Positions 1-6,774 of a stretch of 12,574 nt of DNA are shown here, one piece after another; position 1 is the stretch's first letter, and every line of letters starts with the position of its first letter. The stretch spans positions 1 to 12,574 of the forward strand of contig JAAXVZ010000015.1 in assembly GCA_013335235.1 (NCBI GenBank), in the 5' to 3' direction. Below the pieces are notes generated by a model. It was given only the letters and a program-made list of their open reading frames with translations, searched no databases and was not told where the DNA came from. The translations under genes and the position numbers were made by a program. Origin of the DNA: Nanobdellota archaeon. GTDB lineage: Archaea; Nanobdellota; Nanobdellia; Woesearchaeales; GW2011-AR15.

Positions 1-644
1 ATTATCACGAATTCTCCTTTGATGCTTCTCTTCTCAAGCTTGGCCAGGATATCTTTTGGCTTACCATATATGAATTCTTCAAAATGTTTTGTGAGTTCTC
101 TTGCGACAACAAGTTCCCTGTTACAACGCTGCGAGATCTCTTCTATAGTCCTGATGAGCCTATGGGGGCTTTCGTAAAGTATAGAGGTCTCATTCCGGTC
201 AATTATCTGCAATAGTATACGCTCTCTCCTTCCGCTTCCCTTTGGAAGGAAACCATAATATGTGAATCGGTCTGTCGGCAAGCCAGAGCAGACAAGCGCA
301 GATAAGAACGCAGATGGACCCGGAACTGGAGAGACTTTTATGCTGTTTGCAATGCATTCCTTGACTAGGACATATCCGGGGTCATTTATGCAGGGTGTCC
401 CTGAATCGCTGACAAGGCAGACTGTCTTTCCTTCTTTCAAGTCTGCAATGATGCTTGGCGTCTTCCTGGAATCATTGATGTCATTATATGAGACAAGCTT
501 CTTCTCTATTGCATAATGCCTCAATAAAGTTATTGTACGCCTAGTATCCTCTGCAAGAATATAGTCGCATGACTTCAGCATCGCGATAGCCCTGAAGGTT
601 ATATCCTCAAGGCTTCCTATCGGTGTCGACACAATATAGAGCAT
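1..644 (-). CDS. rsmI: 16S rRNA 2'-O-ribose methyltransferase RsmI, C-terminus cut off by window edge
   Basis: SAM-dependent tetrapyrrole-methylase-fold enzyme that, in bacteria, 2'-O-methylates C1402 in the 16S rRNA decoding site. The 214 visible residues carry the full family signature in order: STPIGSLEDITFRA near residue 6, AEDTRR, SDSGTPCINDPGY, PGPSAFLSAL, SGLPTDRF, GFLPKG, YESPHRL and VARELTKHFEE, ending in KGEFVI where the sequence stops. Bacterial RsmI has about 270-290 residues, so some 60-70 are missing to the left. The ATG at 644 starts directly at the usual N-terminus (LYIVSTPIG). It lies 28 bases after a winged-helix gene on the same strand, and an A/T-rich stretch about 26 bases upstream could be its own promoter. 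The family is mainly bacterial, so its presence beside archaeal-type genes suggests transfer. The family call is very secure; the exact target in this organism is inferred. Confidence 0.95.
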   Translation of the reverse strand, partial: MLYIVSTPIGSLEDITFRAIAMLKSCDYILAEDTRRTITLLRHYAIEKKLVSYNDINDSRKTPSIIADLKEGKTVCLVSDSGTPCINDPGYVLVKECIANSIKVSPVPGPSAFLSALVCSGLPTDRFTYYGFLPKGSGRRERILLQIIDRNETSILYESPHRLIRTIEEISQRCNRELVVARELTKHFEEFIYGKPKDILAKLEKRSIKGEFVI

Positions 645-672
645 ACCTGTTTAGAAACAAGAGAGGCTTAAA

Positions 673-864
673 TTAGTTTTTGATGCTATAATAATACTTG
701 TTGCCGATAACCCTGAATTTGACTTTGGTCTCTGTCTTCCTGAGCTTCTTCAGGTTGTTTGTGACAGACCCAAGAGAGACCTTCAGCTTGGTTGCTACTT
801 CCTTTGATGAATACCATCTGCCCTTGTTTGTGATAAGGAAGCTGTAGACTTCCTGCTGTCCCAT
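673..864 (-). CDS. Small winged-helix DNA-binding protein
   Basis: A 63-residue protein that is essentially one winged-helix domain. Helix 1 is around QQEVYSFLITNKG, then WYSSKEVATKLKVS and GSVTNNLKKLRK form the helix-turn-helix (residues about 18-43), followed by a beta wing (KVKFRVIGNKYYYSI). There is no room for a ligand or dimerisation domain, so it is probably a minimal transcription factor. The ATG at 864 faces the divergent HD-domain gene across 63 bases, and its stop is 28 bases before rsmI, so it could be cotranscribed with rsmI and might regulate either side. A T/A-rich element at about 888-898 (minus strand) is at leaderless promoter distance. I do not recognise a named family; the DNA-binding role is inferred from fold-like pattern only. 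Confidence 0.75.
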   Translation of the reverse strand: MGQQEVYSFLITNKGRWYSSKEVATKLKVSLGSVTNNLKKLRKTETKVKFRVIGNKYYYSIKN

Positions 865-877
865 AGCACATATCTGG

Positions 878-905
878 TAATATAAAGTTAATAAATGTTT
901 TTATA
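878..905. promoter_or_regulatory. Overlapping divergent archaeal promoters (winged-helix gene / HD gene)
   Basis: The 63-base gap between the two divergent genes is A/T-rich. For the plus-strand gene, the TATA-like box TTTTTATA at about 898-905 is centred about 27 bases before the ATG at 928. For the minus-strand gene, ATTTATTAA (minus, about 898-889) is centred about 28 bases before its ATG at 864. Both spacings fit leaderless transcripts. The two boxes nearly abut, so binding at one could affect the other. Confidence 0.5.
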
Positions 906-927
906 GCTAAAATAAATCTCTCTTTGC

Positions 928-1563
928 ATGGATGACAAGAAATTAGTTGACCTCCTTGAGGTATTTCTCACTGTGCAAGTATCAAAAGAGCTTCCGAGAC
1001 AGGGGTTCCTTTACTCAGGTTTCAAGAGAAACGAAGCAGACTCTGTCGCTGCACATTCATATTCTGTGACCCTGTTTGCTTATCTTCTCGCAAGGGAGCT
1101 GAAAGAAGAGGGATTTGATGTTGACCCTGAACGGGTGCTGAAGATTGCCATGGTGCATGACCTTGGCGAGACAATAACCGGCGATATAGGAACATATGCA
1201 AAAGAGCTGGCAAGAGGCGTGTTTGACAAAGTAGAGGTAGAGGCGTTCTCGCTTCTTACAAGGAACCTGAATGTAAGAGATGAATTCAGGGAGTATTTTG
1301 AGGAATACATCAAGCTCTCGACGCCTGAAGCAGCTATTGTAAAATTTGCAGACGCCCTTGATGCATTTGTTCAGGGATTCAACACAAGGAATGCGACACT
1401 CGAGGATTTGACAAAGACCGTCGGGACAATCGCGAAAAGGAAGATAAAAGACCCGAAATTGCATGCCTTGTTCACGAAGGCAGTGTACCTTATATCTGAA
1501 AAGAAAGTGACCTTGTACAAAGGGCATCTGCCAGGAGCAGACGGCTCTCAGGAGATGCTTTAG
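928..1563 (+). CDS. HD-domain phosphohydrolase, YfbR/HDDC2-like (probable 5'-deoxynucleotidase)
   Basis: A metal-dependent phosphohydrolase of 211 residues, close to the usual length of the YfbR/HDDC2 family, whose members remove phosphate from deoxynucleoside 5'-monophosphates. The HD metal ligands are visible: H43 in ADSVAAHSY, H77-D78 in VLKIAMVHDLGE, and a distal D142 in VKFADALDAF. The N-terminal RQGFLYSGF and the EADSVAAHS stretch match the family's G...ES(V)AxHS region. The ATG at 928 is at leaderless distance from a TATA-like box. The stop is TAG at 1561, followed by T-rich DNA. It stands alone between a divergent winged-helix gene and the suf operon promoter. Substrate is inferred from family resemblance; other nucleotidase activities are possible. 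Confidence 0.85.
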   Translation: MDDKKLVDLLEVFLTVQVSKELPRQGFLYSGFKRNEADSVAAHSYSVTLFAYLLARELKEEGFDVDPERVLKIAMVHDLGETITGDIGTYAKELARGVFDKVEVEAFSLLTRNLNVRDEFREYFEEYIKLSTPEAAIVKFADALDAFVQGFNTRNATLEDLTKTVGTIAKRKIKDPKLHALFTKAVYLISEKKVTLYKGHLPGADGSQEML

Positions 1564-1565
1564 AT

Positions 1566-1584
1566 CTTTACTTTTGTTTTTTCT
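1566..1584 (+). terminator. T-rich archaeal terminator after the HD gene
   Basis: Just after the TAG stop, the plus strand reads as consecutive T tracts (TTTACTTTTG then TTTTTTCTT) with no GC-rich hairpin. Archaeal RNA polymerase stops at such oligo-T stretches. It lies between the HD gene and the promoter of the suf operon, where a terminator is expected. Confidence 0.5.
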
Positions 1585-1607
1585 TAACTCAACACCATCT
1601 CCAAAAG

Positions 1608-1615
1608 TTTATAAA
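1608..1615 (+). promoter_or_regulatory. TATA box of the suf operon
   Basis: TTTATAAA is centred about 26 bases before the ATG at 1638, so transcription should begin at or next to that ATG. This makes the operon's first message leaderless and argues for ATG 1638 rather than the in-frame TTG at 1626. Confidence 0.7.
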
Positions 1616-1616
1616 T

Positions 1617-1634
1617 AATTAACGATTGTTAATT
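1617..1634. promoter_or_regulatory. Perfect 7+7 bp inverted repeat, candidate operator of the suf operon
   Basis: AATTAAC (1617-1623), spacer GATT, GTTAATT (1628-1634) form an exact inverted repeat. It sits between the TATA box and the first ATG, over the expected transcription start. A dimeric protein bound there would block initiation. The first gene of the operon encodes a helix-turn-helix protein, so autoregulation is the simplest reading. I did not find the same palindrome at the other promoters in this window. Confidence 0.55.
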
Positions 1635-1637
1635 TTT

Positions 1638-1991
1638 ATGGAAACTCCCCAGGAAGTGCAGGTGTGGTATGTCCTTCCAGCCATAAGAAGGCGATTTGCT
1701 ATGCATCTTCTCGCGCTTGGACTAAAGCAAAAAGAGGTTGCATCTATGATGGGCATAAGCGCTCCTGCTGTCAACCAATATCTTAAAAATAAGAGGGGCG
1801 AAGAGATAGTCGTCCCGGAACAGATTGACAGAGAGATTGCAAAGTCTGCAAGAGACTTAATTGCAAAGAAGAGCCAGATTGGTTTTGAAACCCAGAAGAT
1901 ATTGAAAAAGATGTCTGCTGCAGGCCTTATATGCACAGTCTGCCATTCACATACAAACATTACAAAAGATTGCGTAATCTGCTTCAGGTGA
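1638..1991 (+). CDS. HTH transcriptional regulator with four-cysteine C-terminal motif (COG2522-like), candidate suf regulator
   Basis: A 117-residue DNA-binding protein heading the suf operon. The N-terminus (PQEVQVWYVLPAIRRRFA) and the helix-turn-helix at about 24-50 (GLKQKEVASMMGISAPAVNQYLKNKRG) match the archaeal COG2522 regulator family. After a helical linker it ends with C99-x2-C102-x9-C112-x2-C115, a site able to hold zinc or an Fe-S cluster. Being first in an Fe-S assembly operon, with a palindrome at its own start site, suggests it senses cluster or iron/sulfur status and represses or tunes the operon. That sensing role is inference. The start is ATG 1638, chosen from the TATA spacing. 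Its stop overlaps the ribosome site of sufC (AGGTGAT, 1986-1992), so the two are probably translationally linked. Confidence 0.85.
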   Translation: METPQEVQVWYVLPAIRRRFAMHLLALGLKQKEVASMMGISAPAVNQYLKNKRGEEIVVPEQIDREIAKSARDLIAKKSQIGFETQKILKKMSAAGLICTVCHSHTNITKDCVICFR

Positions 1992-1995
1992 TAAT

Positions 1996-2721
1996 ATGCT
2001 AGAAATACATGATTTGCACGTCGCTGTCGGCGACAAAGAGATATTGAAAGGTGTATCACTAACACTAAAACAAGGCGAAGTTCACGCGCTGATGGGACCA
2101 AATGGTTCTGGAAAAAGCACGTTGTCTTATGCAATAATGGGACACCCTAAATATACTGTCACAAAAGGCTCAATCTCCCTTGACGGAAAAAATGTCCTTG
2201 AGATGCCTGTGAACGAGAGAGCTAAAGCCGGGCTTTTCCTATCTTTCCAATATCCTAGCGAGATTGCCGGTGTTGGCCTCGCAAGCTTCCTCAGGACAGC
2301 ATACAATGAGAGGACAGGCAGCAAGATCGGCCCAATGGAATTCATGAAGACACTATATGAAAAGATGGCATTATTGAAGATGGATAAGGATTTTGCGAAA
2401 AGGAACGTCAATGTTGGCTTCTCTGGCGGAGAGAAGAAGAGGAACGAGATCCTGCAGATGGCGGTCCTGTCGCCAAAATACACTATACTGGATGAGACAG
2501 ATAGCGGCCTTGATGTAGATTCGCTGAAGATAGTATCAGAAGGTGTCAACGCGCTCTCTGGCCCGAACATGGGCGTCCTTATCATCACGCACTACCAACG
2601 CATACTGAATTACATAGCCCCTGATTTTGTGCATGTACTCGTGAACGGGAAGATTGTCAAGAGCGGCGGAAAGGAGCTGGCGCTGCATATCGAACAGCAC
2701 GGATATGACAAGGTGGTCTGA
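1996..2721 (+). CDS. sufC: Fe-S cluster assembly ATPase SufC
   Basis: The ABC-type ATPase of the cytosolic SufBCD scaffold; ATP hydrolysis drives the conformational change needed for cluster building on SufB-SufD. It has 241 residues (E. coli SufC 248). Visible motifs: Walker A GPNGSGKS at 34-41, Q-loop FQYP around Q85, the SufC signature FSGGEKKRNEI at 142-152, Walker B with the SufC-specific ILDETDSGLDVD at 164-175, and the H-loop THYQR with H199. There are no membrane segments, which separates it from transporters. An AGGTGAT ribosome site lies 3 bases before the ATG and overlaps the regulator's stop. Its own stop TGA directly abuts the ATG of sufB, so 1:1 coupling is likely. Confidence 0.97.
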   Translation: MLEIHDLHVAVGDKEILKGVSLTLKQGEVHALMGPNGSGKSTLSYAIMGHPKYTVTKGSISLDGKNVLEMPVNERAKAGLFLSFQYPSEIAGVGLASFLRTAYNERTGSKIGPMEFMKTLYEKMALLKMDKDFAKRNVNVGFSGGEKKRNEILQMAVLSPKYTILDETDSGLDVDSLKIVSEGVNALSGPNMGVLIITHYQRILNYIAPDFVHVLVNGKIVKSGGKELALHIEQHGYDKVV

Positions 2722-4116
2722 ATGGAACCAAGCGAGGTTGTTGCTGAGTACAAGTACGGGTTCTTTGACCCTGAAAAATTCTCTTTCAAGACCGAGAAAG
2801 GGCTGACTGAGGAGACCATAAGGCAGATATCGCATATAAAGAAAGAGCCGGACTGGATGCTTGACTTGAGGCTGAAGGCATTCAAGATATACAAGGAAAA
2901 ATCAATGCCGAAATGGGGCGCTGACCTCTCTTCAATAGATTTTGAGAATATATACTATTATGGCAAGCCGGAAGGAGAACAGGCACAGTCATGGGATGAT
3001 GTGCCAAAAGACATAAGGAATACATTTGACAGGCTGGGAATACCAGAAGCTGAAAAGAAATTCCTTGCCGGTGTTGGCGCCCAGTATGAATCTGAAGTTG
3101 TATACCATAAACTAAGGGAGGACCTTGAGAAAAAAGGCGTCGTATTCCTAGATATGGATGGCGGCCTCAGGGAATATCCTGAGATCGTAAAGAAATGGTT
3201 CACAAAGATAATACCGATACATGATAATAAATTCGCTGCACTAAATACTGCGGTCTGGTCTGGCGGATCATTCATATATGTCCCGCCTGGAGTTAAGGTC
3301 GACTTGCCCCTGCAAGCTTATTTCAGGATAAACGCAAAGAATATAGGACAATTTGAAAGAACATTGATTATCGCAGACAAAGGATCATACATCCATTATG
3401 TTGAAGGATGCACTGCACCAGTATACTCTACAGATAGCCTGCATAGCGCAGTAGTAGAGCTAGTCGCACTTGAAGACGCCACAATAAGATACACGACCAT
3501 CCAGAACTGGTCTTCTAATGTGTACAACCTTGTCACAAAGAGAGCGCACGCATATGCGCGCTCCAGGGTCGAATGGATTGACGGGAATCTCGGAAGCAAA
3601 ATCACGATGAAGTATCCTGCTGTCTTCCTGATGGGTGAAGGCGCGCATGGAGAAGTCATCTCTGTCGCTTTTGCCGGAAAAGGCCAGCATCAGGATGCCG
3701 GTGCGAAGATACTCCACCTAGCGCCGAACACTACAAGCCAGATAACCTCCAAGTCTGTGTCAAAAGATGGCGGAAAGACAACATACCGCGGATTATTATA
3801 TGTCCAAAAAGGATGCAGGAACGTAAAGTCCAGGGTCAGCTGCGATGCACTCATACTAGATAAAAACTCTTCATCAGACACTGTGCCATATATGGACGTC
3901 AAGGAGAATGATGTCTCAATTGGGCATGAAGCCTCTGTCGGCCGTGTCTCGGAAGAGCAATTGTTCTATCTTATGAGCCGCGGATTCTCAGAAGAGATGG
4001 CAATAGCGCTTATTGTAAGGGGATTCATGGAACCTTTTGTAAGGGAGCTTCCGATGGAATATGCAATCGAGCTCAACAGGTTGATTGAATTATCTATGGA
4101 GGGATCTGTAGGATGA
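2722..4116 (+). CDS. sufB: Fe-S cluster assembly scaffold SufB
   Basis: Core scaffold of the SufBC2D complex on which the nascent Fe-S cluster is built. It has 464 residues, slightly shorter than E. coli SufB (495). The N-terminal helical part (about 1-130) is followed by the beta-helix core with VWSGGSFIYVPPGVKVDLPLQ and the C-terminal SufBD domain. Likely cluster and sulfur residues are C374 in SRVSCDALILD and E403 in GHEASVG; their spacing of 29 equals that of C405 and E434 in E. coli. The C-terminus FYLMSRGFSEEMA...RGF is typical. An AGGTGG ribosome site at 2711-2716 precedes the ATG, which follows the sufC stop with no gap. It ends in an ATGA overlap with sufD. Confidence 0.97.
   Translation: MEPSEVVAEYKYGFFDPEKFSFKTEKGLTEETIRQISHIKKEPDWMLDLRLKAFKIYKEKSMPKWGADLSSIDFENIYYYGKPEGEQAQSWDDVPKDIRNTFDRLGIPEAEKKFLAGVGAQYESEVVYHKLREDLEKKGVVFLDMDGGLREYPEIVKKWFTKIIPIHDNKFAALNTAVWSGGSFIYVPPGVKVDLPLQAYFRINAKNIGQFERTLIIADKGSYIHYVEGCTAPVYSTDSLHSAVVELVALEDATIRYTTIQNWSSNVYNLVTKRAHAYARSRVEWIDGNLGSKITMKYPAVFLMGEGAHGEVISVAFAGKGQHQDAGAKILHLAPNTTSQITSKSVSKDGGKTTYRGLLYVQKGCRNVKSRVSCDALILDKNSSSDTVPYMDVKENDVSIGHEASVGRVSEEQLFYLMSRGFSEEMAIALIVRGFMEPFVRELPMEYAIELNRLIELSMEGSVG
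4098..4103 (+). promoter_or_regulatory. Ribosome binding site for sufD
   Basis: GGAGGG lies 9 bases before ATG 4113 and is the strongest purine-rich ribosome site in the operon. It shows that the short reading frame before the amber codon is meant to be translated, and so fixes the sufD start at 4113 rather than at the downstream GTG at 4239. Confidence 0.7.
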
Positions 4117-5159
4117 ACAGGGAAGAATATGCTTCTGCATTCAAAAAAGCAGACCTCCCAACCAAGAAAGAAGAGGAGTGGAAGTATTCGCGTGTTGCTG
4201 CATTCCCTGACTAGAAGCCAGGGAAGCAGAAGATTGATGTGAAACTCGCGGAAGGTGCGTCTCTTGAGCCTTGGACAGACAAGACAATCTCTGAATACAG
4301 GCCAATGTCTCTTGCAAAAGAGAAGGACTACTTCACATTGATGCATGGCGCATTGTGGAATGAAGGTTTTGTCATAAGGGTCAAGAAAAACACAGAAGCC
4401 CGCCTAAGACTAGCGATAGATACCCCCGCGCATCTAGTGATGAGCCATGTTGTGATCTTCCTTGATGAGGGAGCTATCCTGGATTACCAAGAAGACCACA
4501 CCTCTTCTGGCGCAGGCTCCAGGAACGATTATGTGGAGATATACTGCGGGCCTGGGTCGATCTTAAAATATACATCTAAAATAGATTGGAAAGAGAATGT
4601 ATCTGGTATTACTTCCATAAAGTCAAGGTTAGATAAAGATAGCTCAACCACGCTTGCTTTTTTCGGCTTTGGAGGAGACAAAGTCAGGAACCATGTGAGC
4701 CAGGAATTTGCAGGAGAGGGCAGCTCTTCACGGGTCCTCGGAGCTTACTTCGGCAGAGGCAGCTCTCATTTAGACCTGACTGCGGATGCACACCATCTCG
4801 TTCCAAACACAACCTGTAATATATTATACAAAGGCGCGCTTTCTGCCTCTGCAAGCTCTGTCTTCAGAGGCAAGATAAAGATAGAGAAAGAAGCGCAGAA
4901 TACAAACTCTTTTTTGGAGGACCACTGCCTAATACTGTCGCCTGATGCAGTATCTGACTCCATACCTTCTCTTGAAATCGACGCAAATGAAGTTAAGGCA
5001 AGCCACGGAGCGACAATAGGCAAGCCAGATGAAGAAGAGATATTCTATCTCATGGCAAGAGGGATTGCAAAAGAGGATGCGGAAAGGTTAATAATATCTG
5101 GGTTCTTTTCTGAGATATTCCAGGAAGCAGGTGTAGACCCTGTCCCACTTGAAAGGTGA
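4113..5159 (+). CDS. sufD: Fe-S cluster assembly protein SufD, interrupted by an in-frame amber codon (TAG at 4212-4214, codon 34)
   Basis: SufB paralogue and partner in the SufBC2D complex. Read from ATG 4113 through a single TAG, the frame gives 348 residues including the amber position. The first 33 codons encode the family's N-terminal PTKKEEEWKYSRVAAF (compare the xxENWKYTPL motif of other SufD proteins), and the rest encodes the beta-helix core and the C-terminal EDHCLIL...ASHGATIGKPDEEE with the conserved histidine H298 (E. coli H360). There is no other stop or frameshift, so the gene is otherwise intact. ATG 4113 overlaps the sufB stop (ATGA) and has a good ribosome site. Possible explanations: a sequencing error or a fresh CAG-to-TAG type mutation, amber readthrough or recoding (pyrrolysine included), or re-initiation at GTG 4239, which would lose the WKY region. 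TAG ends at least three other genes here, so it is not a general sense codon. Family is certain; expression mode is open. Confidence 0.9.
4198..4229 (+). other. Predicted hairpin with the sufD amber codon in its loop
   Basis: The left arm is CTGC (4198-4201), a bulged A4202, then TTCCCTG (4203-4209). The right arm is CAGGGAA (4219-4225) plus GCAG (4226-4229). All 11 bases pair, with one bulge. The 9-base loop, 4210-4218, contains TAG at 4212-4214. The stem is coding sequence on both sides of the amber codon. It could be an RNA signal acting on the stop codon, or coincidence; no function can be shown from sequence alone. Confidence 0.5.
5154..5159 (+). promoter_or_regulatory. Ribosome binding site for sufS
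   Basis: AGGTGA overlaps the sufD stop codon and lies 4 bases before ATG 5164. It favours that ATG over the in-frame TTG at 5149, which would place the ribosome site inside the gene. Confidence 0.65.
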
Positions 5160-5163
5160 ACTT

Positions 5164-6393
5164 ATGTACAATGTCGATAAGATAAGAGAAGATTTCCCAA
5201 TATTGAAAAGAAAAGTGCACGGAAGGCAATTAGTCTACCTAGACAATGCCGCCTCTACCCAAAAGCCGATACAGGTCATAGATGCCTGGACTAATTACTA
5301 CAAAGAGCATAATTCAAATGTACATCGCGGAGTCCACGCATTAAGCCAGGAAGCGAGCCTTATGCATGAAGAGGCGCATGTGAAAGTCGGAAAGTTTGTC
5401 GGCGCAAAGAACCCGATGGAAGAAACAGTCTTTGTCAGGAACGCGACAGAGGCGGCAAACATTGTCGCCTATGGCTGGGGGATGCACGAGCTAAAAGCAG
5501 GAGATGAAGTCTTGTCTACGGTGATGGAGCATCATGCGAATATAGTACCATGGCAATTTCTGAAAGACAGGGGTGTGAAAATAAATTTTGTTGATATAGA
5601 TTCTGAAGGCAACCTCAATATAGAGGATATGAAAGAGAAACTGACAAAGAAGACAAGACTTGTCACTTGTGTCCACGCATCAAATGTCCTGGGAACAATA
5701 AATGACGCAAAAGAGATAGGAAAGATAGCGCATGATAACGGCTCATTGTTCATGCTTGACGGATCGCAGAGCGTGCCCCACATGCAAGTCGATGTAAAAA
5801 AGCTTGGCTGCGATTTCATGATATTCTCTGGCCATAAGATGCTGGCGCCTATGGGAACAGGCGCCCTTTACGCAAAAAAAGAAATATTGCAGAAGATGCA
5901 CCCTTTCCTTGGCGGCGGGGATATGATCCACGAAGTGACGCTTGAAAAATCGACATGGAATGACCTGCCCTGGAAATTCGAAGCCGGAACTCCTGATGTC
6001 GGCGGGTCTGTCGCTTTCAGCGCAGCGATTGATTATCTAAACAAACTTGGAATGGATAATGTGCGAAAACACGAGAAAGAGATAACTAAGTATGCAATCG
6101 ACAAGCTATCCGGCATAGGCGGGATGAATATATTCGGCCCAAAAAACGAAGAGAAACGATCTGGGCTGGTCGCTTTCAATGTAGGAGAATTGCACCCGCA
6201 TGATGTCGCAGGCATACTCGACTCCGCATACAGTGTCGCTATCAGGAGCGGGCAGCACTGCGCCCATCCTCTCTCTGCAAGGCTAGGCCAGACATCCACC
6301 AATAGGGCAAGCTTCTATGTATACAACACAAAACAGGAGATAGACATACTCATAGAAGGCATCCTCAAAGTCAAGGAGATACTTGGCAAATAA
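5164..6393 (+). CDS. sufS: Cysteine desulfurase SufS (class II, PLP-dependent)
   Basis: Takes sulfur from L-cysteine as a persulfide and hands it to the Suf machinery, releasing alanine. It has 409 residues, close to E. coli SufS (406). The N-terminal YLDNAASTQKP, HRGVHALSQEA, RNATEAAN and MEHHANIVPWQ motifs are typical of the SufS/CsdA group. The PLP-binding lysine is K225 in FSGHKMLAPMGTG, and the catalytic cysteine is C366 in RSGQHCAHPLSARLG, both at E. coli-like positions (K226, C364). The short loop at the catalytic cysteine marks the class II type, which needs a sulfur acceptor; the next gene encodes such a protein. ATG 5164 is chosen from the ribosome site overlapping the sufD stop. 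The gap to the next gene is 6 bases. Confidence 0.96.
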   Translation: MYNVDKIREDFPILKRKVHGRQLVYLDNAASTQKPIQVIDAWTNYYKEHNSNVHRGVHALSQEASLMHEEAHVKVGKFVGAKNPMEETVFVRNATEAANIVAYGWGMHELKAGDEVLSTVMEHHANIVPWQFLKDRGVKINFVDIDSEGNLNIEDMKEKLTKKTRLVTCVHASNVLGTINDAKEIGKIAHDNGSLFMLDGSQSVPHMQVDVKKLGCDFMIFSGHKMLAPMGTGALYAKKEILQKMHPFLGGGDMIHEVTLEKSTWNDLPWKFEAGTPDVGGSVAFSAAIDYLNKLGMDNVRKHEKEITKYAIDKLSGIGGMNIFGPKNEEKRSGLVAFNVGELHPHDVAGILDSAYSVAIRSGQHCAHPLSARLGQTSTNRASFYVYNTKQEIDILIEGILKVKEILGK

Positions 6394-6399
6394 ACGAAA

Positions 6400-6774
6400 A
6401 TGGCCTACGACATCTACCAGGAGAATATCCTGGACCACTATGAAAACCCGAGGAACTTCGGCCATATACTGAACTGCACCGCAAAGGCGCATGATACAAA
6501 CCCCTTGTGCGGCGACATGTTCGATTTTGAAGTAGCTGTCTCTGAGGGGAGGATACAGGATGTCAGATTCAATGGAAAAGGCTGCGCAATCTCAACTGCT
6601 TCTGCCTCTATGCTGACTGAGAAGATAAAGAACATGACTGTAGAGGAAGCAATGAAGATTGAGAGGGAGGACATAACTGAGATGCTAGGGGTAGAGCTCT
6701 CCCATGTCCGAATAAAGTGCGCTATGCTTCCATTGAAAGTCATGAAGCTAGCTTTGATAGAATGCAAAAAATAA
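6400..6774 (+). CDS. sufU: SufU/IscU-family sulfur acceptor or scaffold
   Basis: IscU-fold protein of 124 residues, probable sulfur acceptor for SufS or scaffold for cluster assembly. It begins with the family's YQENILDHYENPRNFG and has the metal-site residues C37-x-D39 in NPLCGD, C62 in GKGCAISTASASML and C107 in RIKCAMLPL. GCAISTASASML and RIKCA are SufU-like, and there is no histidine before the last cysteine as in IscU. The spacing C37/C62/C107, however, is almost that of IscU (37/63/106): the loop of about 18 residues typical of Bacillus SufU is absent. The gene therefore sits between the two subfamilies, and the symbol is chosen for its sufS neighbour. It overlaps the next gene by 13 bases. 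Confidence 0.88.
   Translation: MAYDIYQENILDHYENPRNFGHILNCTAKAHDTNPLCGDMFDFEVAVSEGRIQDVRFNGKGCAISTASASMLTEKIKNMTVEEAMKIEREDITEMLGVELSHVRIKCAMLPLKVMKLALIECKK

Noticed and set aside
262..516. Plus-strand open frame of 84 codons at the left end
   Set aside because: It lies antisense to rsmI, whose conserved motifs cover the same bases.
1057..1527. Long minus-strand open frame across the HD gene
   Set aside because: It is a shadow of the HD-domain gene, with no recognisable motif.
928..1563. Readthrough of the TAG at 1561 in the HD gene, by analogy with sufD
   Set aside because: Only seven further codons follow before TAA, in a T-rich terminator-like stretch, so TAG is a true stop here.
1626..1637. 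TTG start for the suf regulator, 4 codons upstream
   Set aside because: The TATA spacing puts the transcript start at ATG 1638, and the TTG lies inside the palindrome.
4239..5159. sufD annotated as a shorter gene from GTG 4239
   Set aside because: The strong ribosome site and the conserved WKY region lie before the amber codon, so the gene begins at 4113; the GTG remains possible only as a restart.
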